64,000 nt of DNA from an uncultured Eubacteriales bacterium (lineage in GTDB: Bacteria > Bacillota > Clostridia > Oscillospirales > Butyricicoccaceae): positions 131,730-195,729 of the forward strand of contig CAJTUM010000005.1 in the NCBI GenBank assembly GCA_910579575.1. The letters are read 5' to 3'. The notes beneath the pieces are model-generated. The model was not told the origin of the DNA. It did not search any database and was given only the letters and a program-made list of their open reading frames with translations. Positions 50,401-59,561 of this stretch are shown in pieces. Each line of letters begins with the position of its first letter. Position 1 is the stretch's first letter. The position numbers and the translations under genes were made by a program.

Positions 50401-51054
50401 TTGCGCAAAAAAGAACTGGCCGCCGCCGTTGTGCAGCGGTTGAAGGAGCGGTATCCAGCCTCCTGCTCCCTGGTCGCCTGCAAGGATTACGAGCTGTTAT
50501 TCGCCACCCGCCTTTCCGCCCAATGCACGGACGCCCGCGTGAACATTGTGACAGAAGAGCTGTTTCGCCGCTGGCCCTCTCTGGATGCTCTGGCCCAGGC
50601 GGATCCGGAGGAGCTGGAGAACGTGGTCAAGCCCTGCGGCCTCTTCCGGGTAAAAGCCCGGGATATTCGTCAATGCGCCCAGGTCCTGCTGGAGCGGCAC
50701 GAAGGCAAAGTGCCCGACACAATGGAGCAGCTGCTGGCCCTGCCCGGCGTGGGCCGCAAAACCGCCAACCTGATATTGGGAGATCTATTCGGCAAGCCCG
50801 CCGTCGTGGCGGATACCCACTGCATCCGCATCGCCGGCCGCTTGGGGTTGACGGACAATACGGACCCTACAAAGGTGGAAATGGACCTCAAAAAAATCAT
50901 TGACCCGGCGGACCAGAACGACACCTGCCACCGCTTCGTTCATTTCGGTCGGGATATCTGCGCCGCCCGTGCTCCGAAATGCGCCGCTTGCTTTCTGACC
51001 GATCTGTGCCCGGGTCTATCTCCCAAAAACAAAAAGAAAGCCGCCAAAGCATAA
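50401..51054 (+). CDS. nth: Endonuclease III
   Basis: 217 residues. Base excision repair DNA glycosylase/AP lyase. Helix-hairpin-helix LPGVGRKTANLIL with the catalytic Lys, VADTHCIRIAGRLGL with the catalytic Asp, and the 4Fe-4S motif C-x6-C-x2-C-x5-C in CAARAPKCAACFLTDLC. The start is a TTG at 50401 with GGACGGTGA nearby; no ATG fits. Confidence 0.95.
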   Translation: MRKKELAAAVVQRLKERYPASCSLVACKDYELLFATRLSAQCTDARVNIVTEELFRRWPSLDALAQADPEELENVVKPCGLFRVKARDIRQCAQVLLERHEGKVPDTMEQLLALPGVGRKTANLILGDLFGKPAVVADTHCIRIAGRLGLTDNTDPTKVEMDLKKIIDPADQNDTCHRFVHFGRDICAARAPKCAACFLTDLCPGLSPKNKKKAAKA

Positions 51055-51056
51055 AA

Positions 51057-51087
51057 TACCCCCCTCTTCGATTTAGAAGAGGGGGGG
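51057..51087. terminator. Hairpin between nth and the GNAT gene
   Basis: CCCCCCTCTTC pairs with GAAGAGGGGGG across a 6-base loop. It lies between convergent 3' ends. No T run on the plus strand, so terminator strength is uncertain. Confidence 0.55.
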
Positions 51088-51105
51088 TGGATACGAAAAC
51101 TCTTT

Positions 51106-51921
51106 CTATAGGTCCAGCCGCAGCAGCTGACGGCGCTGTTCCAGCTCGAAGCCCATATGTCGGTAAAGGCCCAGGGCGGGCTTATTCCAGTCCAACGCCT
51201 CCAATCGGGGGGTCTCGCTCCGCTCCAGCAGACGATTGACGCCATAGGCGACCAAGGCTTTGCCATAGCCTCGGCCCTGGAACGCCTGGTCTACCGCCAG
51301 CATATCCAAAGCGCCTTTCGCGGCAAAACCCGCCGCCGCCAACCGCCCTTGAACCTTCAGCAAAAAAACATTCCGCCGGTTCTGAGCAAGCCACAATCTA
51401 TCCTCAATAGAAGGCGCCAAAACATAAGGTTCCACGTCGTTTTCCTGCCGCAGCCGGAAAAAAGCTCGGCTTTGCAGCCGCTGAAAGGGCCGGTAGTAAC
51501 TGTCGTCATAGGGAAAAAACGGCAGATTCGGCTCCGGCAAAAGGGCTCCCCGGTAAATCATATGGCTGGTTGTAAACCAAGGCCGAAAACCGACCTGTTC
51601 CAGGGCAAGGAAGCCCTGTTCCCGCCAAGGCAGGTCCAAGGTCAGCAGCTTCCGCCCTTTTTCGCTCTCTTGGCGAATCAGGGCTTTCAGCAGCGTCTGT
51701 TGCTCCTGGGCCTCCAGCCGGCCCGGCTCCCACAAAAGTCCGGCTCGTCTGCCGCGGGAGGCCGGGCAGAGAGCCCAGCCCGCCGGCTTGCCGTCTATCC
51801 AGGCGACCAAGCCGCAAAAAGCCTCTGCCTCCGCCGGCCCGGGCAAGCCCGCTTGAGCCGCGGCCAGAGCCTGTTCCTCGTTCCAGGCTGTCAACTGCCA
51901 CCTTGCGCTTTCTATTTGCAT
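51106..51921 (-). CDS. Two-domain GNAT acetyltransferase
   Basis: 271 residues. The C-terminal GNAT domain has LDMLAVDQAFQGRGYGKALVAYGVNRLL (about 205-230), with the acetyl-CoA loop, and a partial N-terminal GNAT-like half. AGGAGG-like site before 51921. Substrate not visible. Confidence 0.8.
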   Translation of the reverse strand: MQIESARWQLTAWNEEQALAAAQAGLPGPAEAEAFCGLVAWIDGKPAGWALCPASRGRRAGLLWEPGRLEAQEQQTLLKALIRQESEKGRKLLTLDLPWREQGFLALEQVGFRPWFTTSHMIYRGALLPEPNLPFFPYDDSYYRPFQRLQSRAFFRLRQENDVEPYVLAPSIEDRLWLAQNRRNVFLLKVQGRLAAAGFAAKGALDMLAVDQAFQGRGYGKALVAYGVNRLLERSETPRLEALDWNKPALGLYRHMGFELEQRRQLLRLDL

Positions 51922-51943
51922 TTGGTTTCCTCCGTCCGTAAGC

Positions 51944-52708
51944 CTATCCAAACATTTCTGTCACAATCTTCAGCATCAGCAGCACGATAACCACGACGAT
52001 CAGCGGCTTGATGAATTTGGCCCCATTTTTAATGGCCAGATGAGCGCCGATGTAATTGCCCGCAATCGTGCAGCAGGCGGCGGGAATCGCCAGCCAAAAG
52101 ATCACCTTGCCCCCAATCAAATAAGCGGCGGCCGAAGCGATGTTGGAGGCCAGGTTGGTAACCTTGGCGTTGCCCGAAGAGGTCACCAGCGGCAGCCCCA
52201 GCACGACGCAGAACAGAATCATCAGAAACGTGCCGGTGCCCGGGCCAAAAAAGCCGTCGTAAGCCCCCAAAGCCAAGCCGATAACAAAGGCCTTGGGATA
52301 CAAAGCTTTGACTCGTTCATGAAAATCCTCATTTTCCCCAAATTTTCGGTTAAACAGGATAAATCCCCCCGCCACAGGCAAAATGACCATCAGGCAGTAG
52401 CGCAGAACCTGGTCCTCCATCACCATGGCCAGCTGGGATCCCATCCAAGCGCCGATCAACGCTCCGGCCGCGCTGGCGGCTCCAGTGGGCAGGTGAATAT
52501 TGCCGCTCTTGAAATATTTGAAGGAGGACACGCAAGTGCCCAAAGCGGCGGAAAATTTGTTGGTGCCGTAGGCGTTAATCATGGGCAGCCCGGCAAACAC
52601 ATAGGCGGGGATCGAAATCAGCCCGCCGCCCCCGGCCACCGAATCCACAAAGCCGGATAAAAACACCATGGGGCAGACAATCAACAACGTGCGCAGATTA
52701 AACTCCAT
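51944..52708 (-). CDS. TSUP-family sulfite exporter (TauE/SafE)
   Basis: 254 residues with about eight helices. Features FVDSVAGGGGLISIPAYVFAGLP at the start, ALGTCVSSFKYFKSGN, and the second half GAYDGFFGPGTGTFLMILF. Exports sulfite-like organic anions or one related small anion. It is the standard clostridial TSUP length. Confidence 0.9.
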   Translation of the reverse strand: MEFNLRTLLIVCPMVFLSGFVDSVAGGGGLISIPAYVFAGLPMINAYGTNKFSAALGTCVSSFKYFKSGNIHLPTGAASAAGALIGAWMGSQLAMVMEDQVLRYCLMVILPVAGGFILFNRKFGENEDFHERVKALYPKAFVIGLALGAYDGFFGPGTGTFLMILFCVVLGLPLVTSSGNAKVTNLASNIASAAAYLIGGKVIFWLAIPAACCTIAGNYIGAHLAIKNGAKFIKPLIVVVIVLLMLKIVTEMFG

Positions 52709-52817
52709 AACAATCCTTTATCGCCCAAAAAGCCAACGTCTTTCTTGGGCTCCCTTTCATTTGATATCGTCGGCAAAGACAAAATGGAAAAGGGGCGGCG
52801 CTCAAAAACAGTCTCTG

Positions 52818-53351
52818 TTATTCGGCCGTCGTGTCTTCCTCACTGAGCGTTTCCTCCGGCGCCTGCCATTGCCGCGGCTCCAGGCGGCGCTCTATCAGCT
52901 CCGCCAAATCCGGCGAAGGGCGAAAAAGCAGATAGTTGGTCTGGCCCTCGCTTTGGTATTCCAGCAAGCACAGCCGATATCCTCCGATCAGCGGCAGATA
53001 ATATCGACTCTTTTTCACCCGCAGCGCTTGCCAGGGGCGATAAGGCCGGCGCAGACGGCATTGCCCGGGCTTGAGCCGCGCCGTCTGGGCTCGAAAAGGC
53101 CGGCCCAACGCCAAGGCTCGCACAAAAAAATCCTCTTCCACCAGACGATATTCAAAAGACAAAAAAGAGAGGGCCAGCAGCGCCAGAGCCGCCAAACAAA
53201 ACAGCAGGCCCGGCGCCAGATAGACCAGCGGCCCCGCCCAAGCGGCGCCCCAAATCGCCTCATAAACGCTGACGGTCAGCAAAAAGAGACCCGTCAAAAT
53301 GGTCAGCGGCAGAGCCTTGCGCCGAAATCCCCAAAGCGTTTGCTTATACAT
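52818..53351 (-). CDS. Small membrane protein with two helices
   Basis: 177 residues. Two helices at about residues 15-35 and 45-65 (LTILTGLFLLTVSVYEAIWG, YLAPGLLFCLAALALLALSF), then a basic cytoplasmic part (ALRVKKSRYYLPLIGGYRLCLLEYQSEG) and an acidic tail. It resembles small PH-like membrane proteins. It lies 4 bases after the YfcE gene, so co-transcribed. Function unknown. Confidence 0.6.
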   Translation of the reverse strand: MYKQTLWGFRRKALPLTILTGLFLLTVSVYEAIWGAAWAGPLVYLAPGLLFCLAALALLALSFLSFEYRLVEEDFFVRALALGRPFRAQTARLKPGQCRLRRPYRPWQALRVKKSRYYLPLIGGYRLCLLEYQSEGQTNYLLFRPSPDLAELIERRLEPRQWQAPEETLSEEDTTAE

Positions 53352-53355
53352 CGGC

Positions 53356-53814
53356 CTATTCCGCCCTTTCCAGCCGGCAGGTCAGCTTGCCTCCGCCAAT
53401 CTCCACCGTTAGATACGTTCCCCGTTGGCCGACGCTGCCCGGGTTATACAGGGCCACGGGGCCTCCTTCCCGCAGCATAGGCTGATGGGTATGCCCAAAA
53501 AAGGCCGCCTTGGCGCCGGCCTGCTCCGCCGCCCGCTCCAGCGCCCCAAACCCTTGCTTGACGCCAAAGCGGTGGCCATGGGTAAGAAACAGAGGAAAGC
53601 CCTCCGGCGAAGGCTGGAGGGTCGCAGGCTCCTGGCAGGCCAGGTCGCAGTTGCCCGCCACCGCCAGCACAGGCAAGCCAAAAAGTCGCCCTGCGCGCAG
53701 GGCCTCCCGCACGCCGTCCCCCAAAAAAATCATCCCGTCGGGCCGTTCTTTTTCCAGCATCCGGCACAAAACGTCAAAATCCCCATGAGAATCCGAGGCC
53801 GCGCAAAATTTCAT
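53356..53814 (-). CDS. YfcE-like metallophosphoesterase
   Basis: 152 residues. ASDSHGDFDVLCRML (D-x-H), FLGDGVREALR (GD), VAGNCDLACQ (GN(C/H)D), FLTHGHRFGVKQGF (GH) and FFGHTHQPML (GHTH) carry the metal ligands of calcineurin-like phosphodiesterases. AAGGGG precedes the start at 53814. Likely cleaves a cyclic or bis-phosphate ester. Confidence 0.92.
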   Translation of the reverse strand: MKFCAASDSHGDFDVLCRMLEKERPDGMIFLGDGVREALRAGRLFGLPVLAVAGNCDLACQEPATLQPSPEGFPLFLTHGHRFGVKQGFGALERAAEQAGAKAAFFGHTHQPMLREGGPVALYNPGSVGQRGTYLTVEIGGGKLTCRLERAE

Positions 53815-53891
53815 CGTCTTATCCCCTTTTTCAGCAAAAATTGTGGTTCCGTCCGCCCAAAAAGCCGACTGAAGCGCAAGGCGCTTCGCGC

Positions 53892-54638
53892 CTATTGGAT
53901 GGGCGAAGCGCCCAGCTCGCACCAAGCCGGGCGAAAACCGCTCTGAAGCGCATTGCGCACAGAACCGATATTGGACCAGGCGGCGCAATAAAAAGGGACC
54001 TTTCCCCGCTCCAGAATTTCGCAGGCCAATCGGCTGGTAAGCGCGGCGGCGATTCCCTGCCGGCGATATTGCGGCAGCACGTCCACGCCGATCTGCCACA
54101 TGGTTTCGCAGTCCGCCGAACAACCGGCCAAACCCGCCAACCGACGTCCGTCATAAGCGGCGGCGGCCAGCATATCCGCCTCTTTTCGCTTAAAGCACAG
54201 AGCGTTGCTCCATTGGGGCAAGTAGAGCCCGGCCAGCTCTGCCGGCGTCAAAATGCGGACCTCCAGCAAACAGGGCTGAGGCCGCGTTGCCTGCGCGTCC
54301 GGCAGAAAATATTCCGCCATATAGCGGGAGCGCAGGCCGTAGGGCGCCAACAACCTGTCCAATTCGTGAACGGCGGGGGTTTCAAAGCATTCCTCCGGCC
54401 GCCGGCCGGCCAGATATCCGCCCACAATCCCCTCCAGCCCAGGGCGGACGGAGGCCGTCACATTGCTTCCATAGCTGACCAAATTACAGCCAAAGGGAAG
54501 CTTCAAATAAATTCGCGCCCCTGGGCGGGAGACAGAGGCGACGACTTTATGTTCCTTGGCCTGCAAATCCTCCGGCCGACAGTTCAAATCCAAAGCCGAT
54601 TGAAGCAGGGCAATCTCCAATATTTCTTGATTGTTCAT
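53892..54638 (-). CDS. GNAT-family acetyltransferase
   Basis: 248 residues. A C-terminal GNAT domain with MWQIGVDVLPQYRRQGIAAALTSRL (about 170-195) and AAWSNIGSVRNALQSGF. The N-terminal half is unassigned. It precedes YfcE in the local run. Substrate unknown. Confidence 0.82.
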   Translation of the reverse strand: MNNQEILEIALLQSALDLNCRPEDLQAKEHKVVASVSRPGARIYLKLPFGCNLVSYGSNVTASVRPGLEGIVGGYLAGRRPEECFETPAVHELDRLLAPYGLRSRYMAEYFLPDAQATRPQPCLLEVRILTPAELAGLYLPQWSNALCFKRKEADMLAAAAYDGRRLAGLAGCSADCETMWQIGVDVLPQYRRQGIAAALTSRLACEILERGKVPFYCAAWSNIGSVRNALQSGFRPAWCELGASPIQ

Positions 54639-54642
54639 CTTG

Positions 54643-55203
54643 TCAAACTAAGCCATAAAACAGAGCGCCCACGACGCCGCAGGCCAGCATCACATAGATG
54701 GGGTTGGGCTTCCATTTGCGCAAAGCAAACAGCGCCACGGCAAAAAGGCCCACGGCGAACCAATCCACCATATCCAAACGGAAGCTGGTTTTGCTGCCCC
54801 ACAGCGCGTTGGCCATCAAACCATAACCAGAGGCGGCGATCAGCGCCACCACGCCGGGCCGCAGACCCTTGACCACGCCCTGAACCATCCGCAGATTCCG
54901 ATATTTGAAAAAGAAATAGGACAGCAGCAGCACAATGACCAGAGAAGGCAGGATACAGCCGAACGTGGCCACCGCCGTGCCCGCGATTCCTCCCATGCGA
55001 ATACCCACAAAGGAGGCGGAATTGATGGCGATGGGTCCCGGCGTCATTTGGGAGATGGTGATGATATCAGTAAATTCCTGGGCTGTCAGCCATTGGTTGG
55101 CCCGCACCACTTGCTCCTCAATCAGCGGCAGAGCCGCATAACCGCCGCCGAAGCTGAAAGCCCCCACTTGGATAAAAGCCCATAACAATTGCAGCAAAAT
55201 CAT
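54643..55203 (-). CDS. Chromate transporter subunit, half-size
   Basis: 186 residues with about six helices. AFSFGGGYAALPLIEEQVVRANQWLTAQEF, then ITISQMTPGPIAINSASFVG and TFGCILPSLVIVLLL match a CHR half. It pairs with the 192-residue half at 55200 by a 4-base overlap, the two-gene short-chain CHR type. It may export chromate or another oxyanion; the true substrate in anaerobes is uncertain. Confidence 0.88.
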   Translation of the reverse strand: MILLQLLWAFIQVGAFSFGGGYAALPLIEEQVVRANQWLTAQEFTDIITISQMTPGPIAINSASFVGIRMGGIAGTAVATFGCILPSLVIVLLLSYFFFKYRNLRMVQGVVKGLRPGVVALIAASGYGLMANALWGSKTSFRLDMVDWFAVGLFAVALFALRKWKPNPIYVMLACGVVGALFYGLV

Positions 55204-55778
55204 GCGGATTTGCCTCCCTTCGCCTTTTTATCCTGCAAAATCACATTGACGGCTCCGATAGCGCCGCAGGCCAGCACGACCCACGCCACGTTGATCCCTG
55301 TGAACAGCGCTACGATCAACGCTAAAATCATCACTACGATATGCAGCATATTTTTGGATTTGACCACGCCCTTCGCCATGGTATAGACCACGTCCACAAT
55401 CACCGCAGCCACGCCGATCCCCATGCCTTTCAGCACCAGGGAAACAATCTTGTTATCCCGGAAAGCGGTATAGAACTGGGAAATAACGGCCAGAATGACC
55501 ATGGGCGGCAGCACCGTGCCGAAGGTGGTCACCAGGGCGCCGGGAATGCCGGCCAGCCGATATCCGATGATGATGGAAGAGTTGACGGCGATAGGCCCCG
55601 GCGCAGATTGGGCGATGGAGATCAAGTCCATCATCTCCTCCTCGTCGATCCATTTCAGCGTCTCCACAAATTTTTTGCGCATCAGCGGCACGATAACATA
55701 GCCGCCGCCAAAGGTGAAGGCGCTGAGAGTGAAGGTGGACACGAAAAGCGTCCAGTAAAACCGCAGATCCTTTTTCAC
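55200..55778 (-). CDS. Chromate transporter subunit, second half
   Basis: 192 residues. FTFGGGYVIVPLMRKKFVE, SIAQSAPGPIAVNSSIIIGYRLAG and TTFGTVLPPMVILAVI match the CHR fold. It heads the two-gene unit. The 222-base gap 55779-56000 upstream has a T-rich region and TATAAA at about 55820, but no clear promoter. Confidence 0.88.
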   Translation of the reverse strand: MKKDLRFYWTLFVSTFTLSAFTFGGGYVIVPLMRKKFVETLKWIDEEEMMDLISIAQSAPGPIAVNSSIIIGYRLAGIPGALVTTFGTVLPPMVILAVISQFYTAFRDNKIVSLVLKGMGIGVAAVIVDVVYTMAKGVVKSKNMLHIVVMILALIVALFTGINVAWVVLACGAIGAVNVILQDKKAKGGKSA

Positions 55779-56000
55779 ACAACCACTCGCTTTCTCAGTT
55801 TTCCTCTCAATTTCCTTTTATAGTAAATAAATTGAAAAACGGCGACACGCTTTGCGCAGAGCCGGCTTCTGGTCTGTCCGTTGAAAAGCGGTCTGTTTTT
55901 GCGTTTCAACTTTGCCGACTTATACTATACGACAAAGGGCCGGCGGGCACAACCCCTTTCTCCGCTTTTTGAAATATTTCAGTTTTTGAAGGCTGTTTTC

Positions 56001-56759
56001 TTATTTTTCTTGCGTCGCGGCGGCGCGCCAATCCTTTTCTCCCCCAGGAAAGGAGGCGGAAGCGGCTTTTTCGCCTGCCGTTCGCTTGAGCGAAGCCAGC
56101 GCGTTTTTGTCCGCGGCGCTGACCCGGCGGGATTCTCGGATTTTTTGCAGCGTCTTATGGTATGTAAAATCATCCAGATCCCGCCGTTCCAAGTAAGTCC
56201 GGGTTTTTTCCGGGAATTTGACATAACATACGGAAAGGGCCCAAGCCAGCGCCGCGCGGGCATAATAACCAGGGTGGCGCGCATTATCTAGTATCTGAAA
56301 AACCCGCTCGGCGGTTTCCGGCAGCATAAAATGGCTCAGCAGCGTCACAAGACCGAAACGGACCTCGAATTCCCCCGCCGCTTCTACATAAGGCGCGGCA
56401 AAATCCAACATTTCGTAAAAATGTTCTTGGATAAACGGTTTTAAGCTGGCGCAAAAGCTGTCGCACACGCCCCAATTATCGATCAGAGGCACAAACTGCC
56501 GGATCGATTCCAGCCTCTTTTCCGGCGACATCGGCGCCTGAGCGATGAGAATCCCCCGCAGCATCCGCTCCTCATAAAACAAATCTTCCCCTTCCAGCGC
56601 TTCGGCCCAGCCCTGCTGTATCAGCTCCTTGGCCATTTTATGCAGAATAGGCAGCCGGACGCCCAGAATGTTTTCGATCCCTGGCAACAGCGATTTGTTG
56701 AATTGCCGGTAATTCTCCTCCGCCGCCGCTTCGATTCTGCGCCTGGTTTGCTCGTTCAT
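56001..56759 (-). CDS. DNA alkylation repair protein (AlkD-like)
   Basis: 252 residues of tandem helical HEAT-like repeats. GVRLPILHKMAKELIQQGW, LEGEDLFYEERMLRGILIA, FVPLIDNWGVCDSFCASLK, and AAPYVEAAGEFEVRFGLVTLLSHF match the AlkD family, which removes alkylated purines (3-methyladenine, 7-methylguanine). The W/D pair in the IDNWGVCD part holds the catalytic Trp-Asp. AGGAGG precedes 56759. The tail from 220 is basic and unassigned. Confidence 0.85.
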   Translation of the reverse strand: MNEQTRRRIEAAAEENYRQFNKSLLPGIENILGVRLPILHKMAKELIQQGWAEALEGEDLFYEERMLRGILIAQAPMSPEKRLESIRQFVPLIDNWGVCDSFCASLKPFIQEHFYEMLDFAAPYVEAAGEFEVRFGLVTLLSHFMLPETAERVFQILDNARHPGYYARAALAWALSVCYVKFPEKTRTYLERRDLDDFTYHKTLQKIRESRRVSAADKNALASLKRTAGEKAASASFPGGEKDWRAAATQEK

Positions 56760-56887
56760 CTTGTGTCCTCCTCGCCTTCTGTTTTTGAGCTGGGTTTGTC
56801 GTCTGCCGCAAAAGGGGCCCCGCAGCGCTCTGCGCTTTGTTCTGGCAGAATCCTCCCCGGCTTCCATATCTCCCCGCCGCCGGCTTG

Positions 56888-56915
56888 GAATAGGGCGAAA
56901 AAACGGGGCATACTA
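56888..56915 (+). promoter_or_regulatory. Sigma-G-like promoter of the spore protein gene
   Basis: GAATA (56888-56892), 16-base spacer, CATACTA (56909-56915). The -10 matches the sigma-G consensus exactly and the -35 fits, with spacing slightly short. It lies 163 bases before the start codon, so the leader would be about 155 bases. The 319-base gap 56760-57078 holds no other recognisable feature. Confidence 0.6.
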
Positions 56916-57078
56916 ACGCCAGAGGCCACGGCGCAGCCGGACCTCTGCATCTTCGGGGTTCCCAAGCGCCGCAGGCATGAACAGATTTTTGGAAACAATT
57001 TCTTTTCATATTTGCCGCGCCCAGCCGCAAACTATGGCTGTACTCCCCGAAAAAACACTGAAAAAGGAGAACGCAATT

Positions 57079-57351
57079 ATGTCTACCAGCAATAAATCCA
57101 ACCTGAATTCCGCGGCCAAGGACGCCCTGTATAACTTTAAGATGGAGGCCGCTAAGGAAGTAGGCGTCAACCTGAAGCAGGGTTACAACGGCGACCTGAC
57201 TTCCCGCCAGGCCGGCAGCGTAGGCGGCCAGATGGTCAAAAAGATGATCATGCACGCCGAAAACACTCTGGCCAGCAACCCCAACTCTGTGATCAACACC
57301 TCTGTGCCCACCAGCACAAACAACGGCGGTCAGCAGCAACAGCAGTACTAA
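57079..57351 (+). CDS. Alpha/beta-type small acid-soluble spore protein
   Basis: 90 residues. It starts MSTSNKSNLNSAAKDALYNF and has the family core AAKEVGVNLKQGYNGDLTSRQ followed by GSVGGQMVKKMIMHAE. It binds spore DNA in the forespore and protects it from UV and heat; GPR cleaves it on germination. Gln-rich C-terminus (GGQQQQQY). AAAAAGGAG precedes the ATG. A sigma-G-like promoter and downstream terminator fit a single-gene unit. Confidence 0.95.
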   Translation: MSTSNKSNLNSAAKDALYNFKMEAAKEVGVNLKQGYNGDLTSRQAGSVGGQMVKKMIMHAENTLASNPNSVINTSVPTSTNNGGQQQQQY

Positions 57352-57383
57352 GGCTCCCTTCCGCGGCCCTTCGGCCGCAACGC

Positions 57384-57415
57384 AAAGGCGGCATGGCTGA
57401 AACCATGCCGCCTTT
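57384..57415 (+). terminator. Terminator after the spore protein gene
   Basis: AAAGGCGGCATGG (57384-57396) pairs with CCATGCCGCCTTT (57403-57415) over a 6-base loop, with a short T run. Confidence 0.8.
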
Positions 57416-57493
57416 TCCCGTGTCGACGCGGCCTGCGGCCTATTGATAGGACCTTCGGCGCGCGGCGCCGCCCAAGCAGCTCCGCCGTCTGGC

Positions 57494-58561
57494 CTACTCG
57501 ATGATTTGCAACGTTTTGGGCAATTTGTTCAGCACTTCGCAGCCGTCTTCGGTGAGCAAAACCAAATCTTCAATGCGCGCGCCAAAGCGGCCGGGCAGAT
57601 AAATGCCGGGCTCCACCGAAAACACCATGCCCGGCTGAGCCACAGCTTGGCTGGCGGCGCTGTTGTCAGGCGGCTCATGGCATTCCAGTCCGCAGCCATG
57701 GCCCAAACGGTGGGTGAAATAGGAGCCGTATCCAGCCTCTTCAATCACCTGCCGAGCAGCCCGGTCCACTTGACGCAACGGAACGCCAGGGCGCAGCAAA
57801 GCCTCCGCCGCCAAATTGGCCTCCAGCACAGCCTGATAGACGCGACGTTGCTCCTCGTCCGCCTGACGGAAAAAAACAGTACGAGTCATATCGCACCAAT
57901 AGCGGCCGATGGGCATAAACAAATCCAACACCACCGAGTCCCCCGGCGCCATGACGGCGTCTCCCGGCCCGTGATGGGGGTCGGCGCAGTTGGCGCCAAA
58001 GCTGACGATCAGCCCTTCGCCCCGGTCGCCGCCGTTCTGCCGATAGAGCTCTTCTGCCAACGCGGCGATTTCCCGCTCCTTCGCGCCTTCCTTCAGCGCC
58101 AAAATAACCTGCTCCATCACCATATCGTTGACCTGGGAAGCGCGACGCATGGCTTCGATTTCCTGGGCGTCTTTATACATTCGGGCCTGATCCACCGGCG
58201 CCGAGCCCTGCACGGGGACCAAGTCCCCCCGGTCCTCCAGCAGGGCGATGAGAAACTTGCTGGGCCAGAATTTATCCACCCCCAGCTTGCCTGGCAAAAG
58301 CCGACGGGAAAGCTGAGCCGTGGGTTCGTCGCCGTCGCTGTGCAAAATCAGCTCCAGCCCAGACTGAGGCTCCAGCCCGAACAGCTCGTTGGCATAAAGA
58401 GCGCAATCCTTCTGCGTGATATAAAGGGCCAGCATCCGCTCCATGGGCGATACCCAAAGGCCCGTCAGATAATAAACCGAGGCCGTGGCCGACACAATGA
58501 TCTGCTCCAGCCCCTGCTCCTCCATCAAACGCCGCACTCGGCTCAAACGTTGTTCGTTCAT
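57494..58561 (-). CDS. Xaa-Pro aminopeptidase (M24)
   Basis: 355 residues. N-terminal creatinase-like domain (MNEQRLSRVRRLMEEQGLEQ), then metal-binding residues in SVVLDLFMPIGRYWCDMTRT, FTHRLGHGCGLECHEPP and MVFSVEPGIYLPGRFGARIED (D, D, H, E, E). It trims N-terminal residues before proline, cytosolic and two-metal. The start at 58561 has AAAGGGG upstream. It has its own promoter at 58721-58749. Confidence 0.93.
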   Translation of the reverse strand: MNEQRLSRVRRLMEEQGLEQIIVSATASVYYLTGLWVSPMERMLALYITQKDCALYANELFGLEPQSGLELILHSDGDEPTAQLSRRLLPGKLGVDKFWPSKFLIALLEDRGDLVPVQGSAPVDQARMYKDAQEIEAMRRASQVNDMVMEQVILALKEGAKEREIAALAEELYRQNGGDRGEGLIVSFGANCADPHHGPGDAVMAPGDSVVLDLFMPIGRYWCDMTRTVFFRQADEEQRRVYQAVLEANLAAEALLRPGVPLRQVDRAARQVIEEAGYGSYFTHRLGHGCGLECHEPPDNSAASQAVAQPGMVFSVEPGIYLPGRFGARIEDLVLLTEDGCEVLNKLPKTLQIIE

Positions 58562-58720
58562 CCAAATCCCCTTTCCATGGATTGCTTTGATTTTGTTCGA
58601 TTGATTGCAGAAACAGTACTGTTCCAAAATCGCTTCGCCGAGTCCTGGACGTCCCTGTTTGTAGCCAAAGCCAAAGCCCTTTTCAACAAAACGCCGCCCA
58701 GAGACCCTATGCCTGCGGTT

Positions 58721-58749
58721 ATTATATCATATCCAAACCCGTTTTTCAA
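58721..58749 (-). promoter_or_regulatory. Promoter of the Xaa-Pro aminopeptidase
   Basis: On the minus strand, -35 TTGAAA (58744-58749), 17-base spacer, -10 TATAAT (58721-58726). The leader is about 150 bases. Confidence 0.75.
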
Positions 58750-58845
58750 TTCTTTGAAGCCCTTGGGGTTCAAGGATTTGCTGAATTTGAAGAACCCATG
58801 AAAACCCGAAAAAACGGGGCGGGTAGTAACACAAAGATAACAACC

Positions 58846-59160
58846 CTACTCCTCCAAAATTTTACGCATAACGCTCTGATAGATTCTTGGGTGAAGGGTT
58901 TGGACGGTATCCATCAGCTCGTCCAGGATAGGCCAGAGGGCCTCGGGGTTTTTGCCGGCGGCGGCCTGGAGGAACTCGCTGCCGCCATATCGGCCCAGAG
59001 GGGCGGCGGGCTGGGCGGGGGCCGGCTCCGCCCGGCCCTTTTCGCCGCTGTTCTGGTCCCGGATCACATAGAGGTCCGCCAGCTTGGAATAAGCCGCAAA
59101 GCTGGATTCCTGCCGCTCCAGCTGGCCGATAGCCCATTCAATTTCTTTCATGTCCAGCAT
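58846..59160 (-). CDS. Phage-type conserved protein
   Basis: 104 residues. It starts MLDMKEIEWAIGQLERQ and has FAAYSKLADLYVIRD, a family seen in Firmicutes prophages as a small protein beside lysis genes. Mostly helical and acidic. It follows the 123-residue gene at 59176 by 15 bases, so they are coupled. Function unknown. Confidence 0.6.
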   Translation of the reverse strand: MLDMKEIEWAIGQLERQESSFAAYSKLADLYVIRDQNSGEKGRAEPAPAQPAAPLGRYGGSEFLQAAAGKNPEALWPILDELMDTVQTLHPRIYQSVMRKILEE

Positions 59161-59175
59161 GGGCCGCGCCCCCTT

Positions 59176-59547
59176 TTAGTCGTTTTCCATCCGTTTTTTC
59201 ATGCGCAGGATATCTTCCCGGTATTGCTCGGGAGCGGCGTCCCAGGCCATCTCCAGGTGTTTCAGCATCTCTTCCCGGCCGTCGTCCCGGCTGTAGCGGG
59301 TCTGGCGGCGGGGCTGCCAGCGGGAACGTCTGCCGGCAGGGCCGTCCCAATCCATGGGAGCGCCGTCCTGGCTGTAGCCTTGCTCGTCCATTCGTTCCTC
59401 AATTTCGCAGGCGTTCTTCACTGTCTTGGTAGCCTTGTAGAGAAAATCCACGTCGCCCATGGAAAACTCCCTGGCCTTGTTTGCCTGGCGAAGCAGATCC
59501 AGCACTTTGTCCTTTACTTCGCAGACAAGTTTCTTATCGTCGTTCAT
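59176..59547 (-). CDS. Phage-type conserved protein
   Basis: 123 residues. Helical, with VCEVKDKVLDLLRQANKA, an Arg-rich middle (RRSRWQPRRQTRYSRDDG) and an acidic C-terminal helix (AWDAAPEQYREDILRMKKRMEND). It is a prophage conserved hypothetical type. Precedes the 104-residue gene. Function unknown. Confidence 0.6.
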   Translation of the reverse strand: MNDDKKLVCEVKDKVLDLLRQANKAREFSMGDVDFLYKATKTVKNACEIEERMDEQGYSQDGAPMDWDGPAGRRSRWQPRRQTRYSRDDGREEMLKHLEMAWDAAPEQYREDILRMKKRMEND

Positions 59548-59561
59548 GTCGTTTTCTCCTT

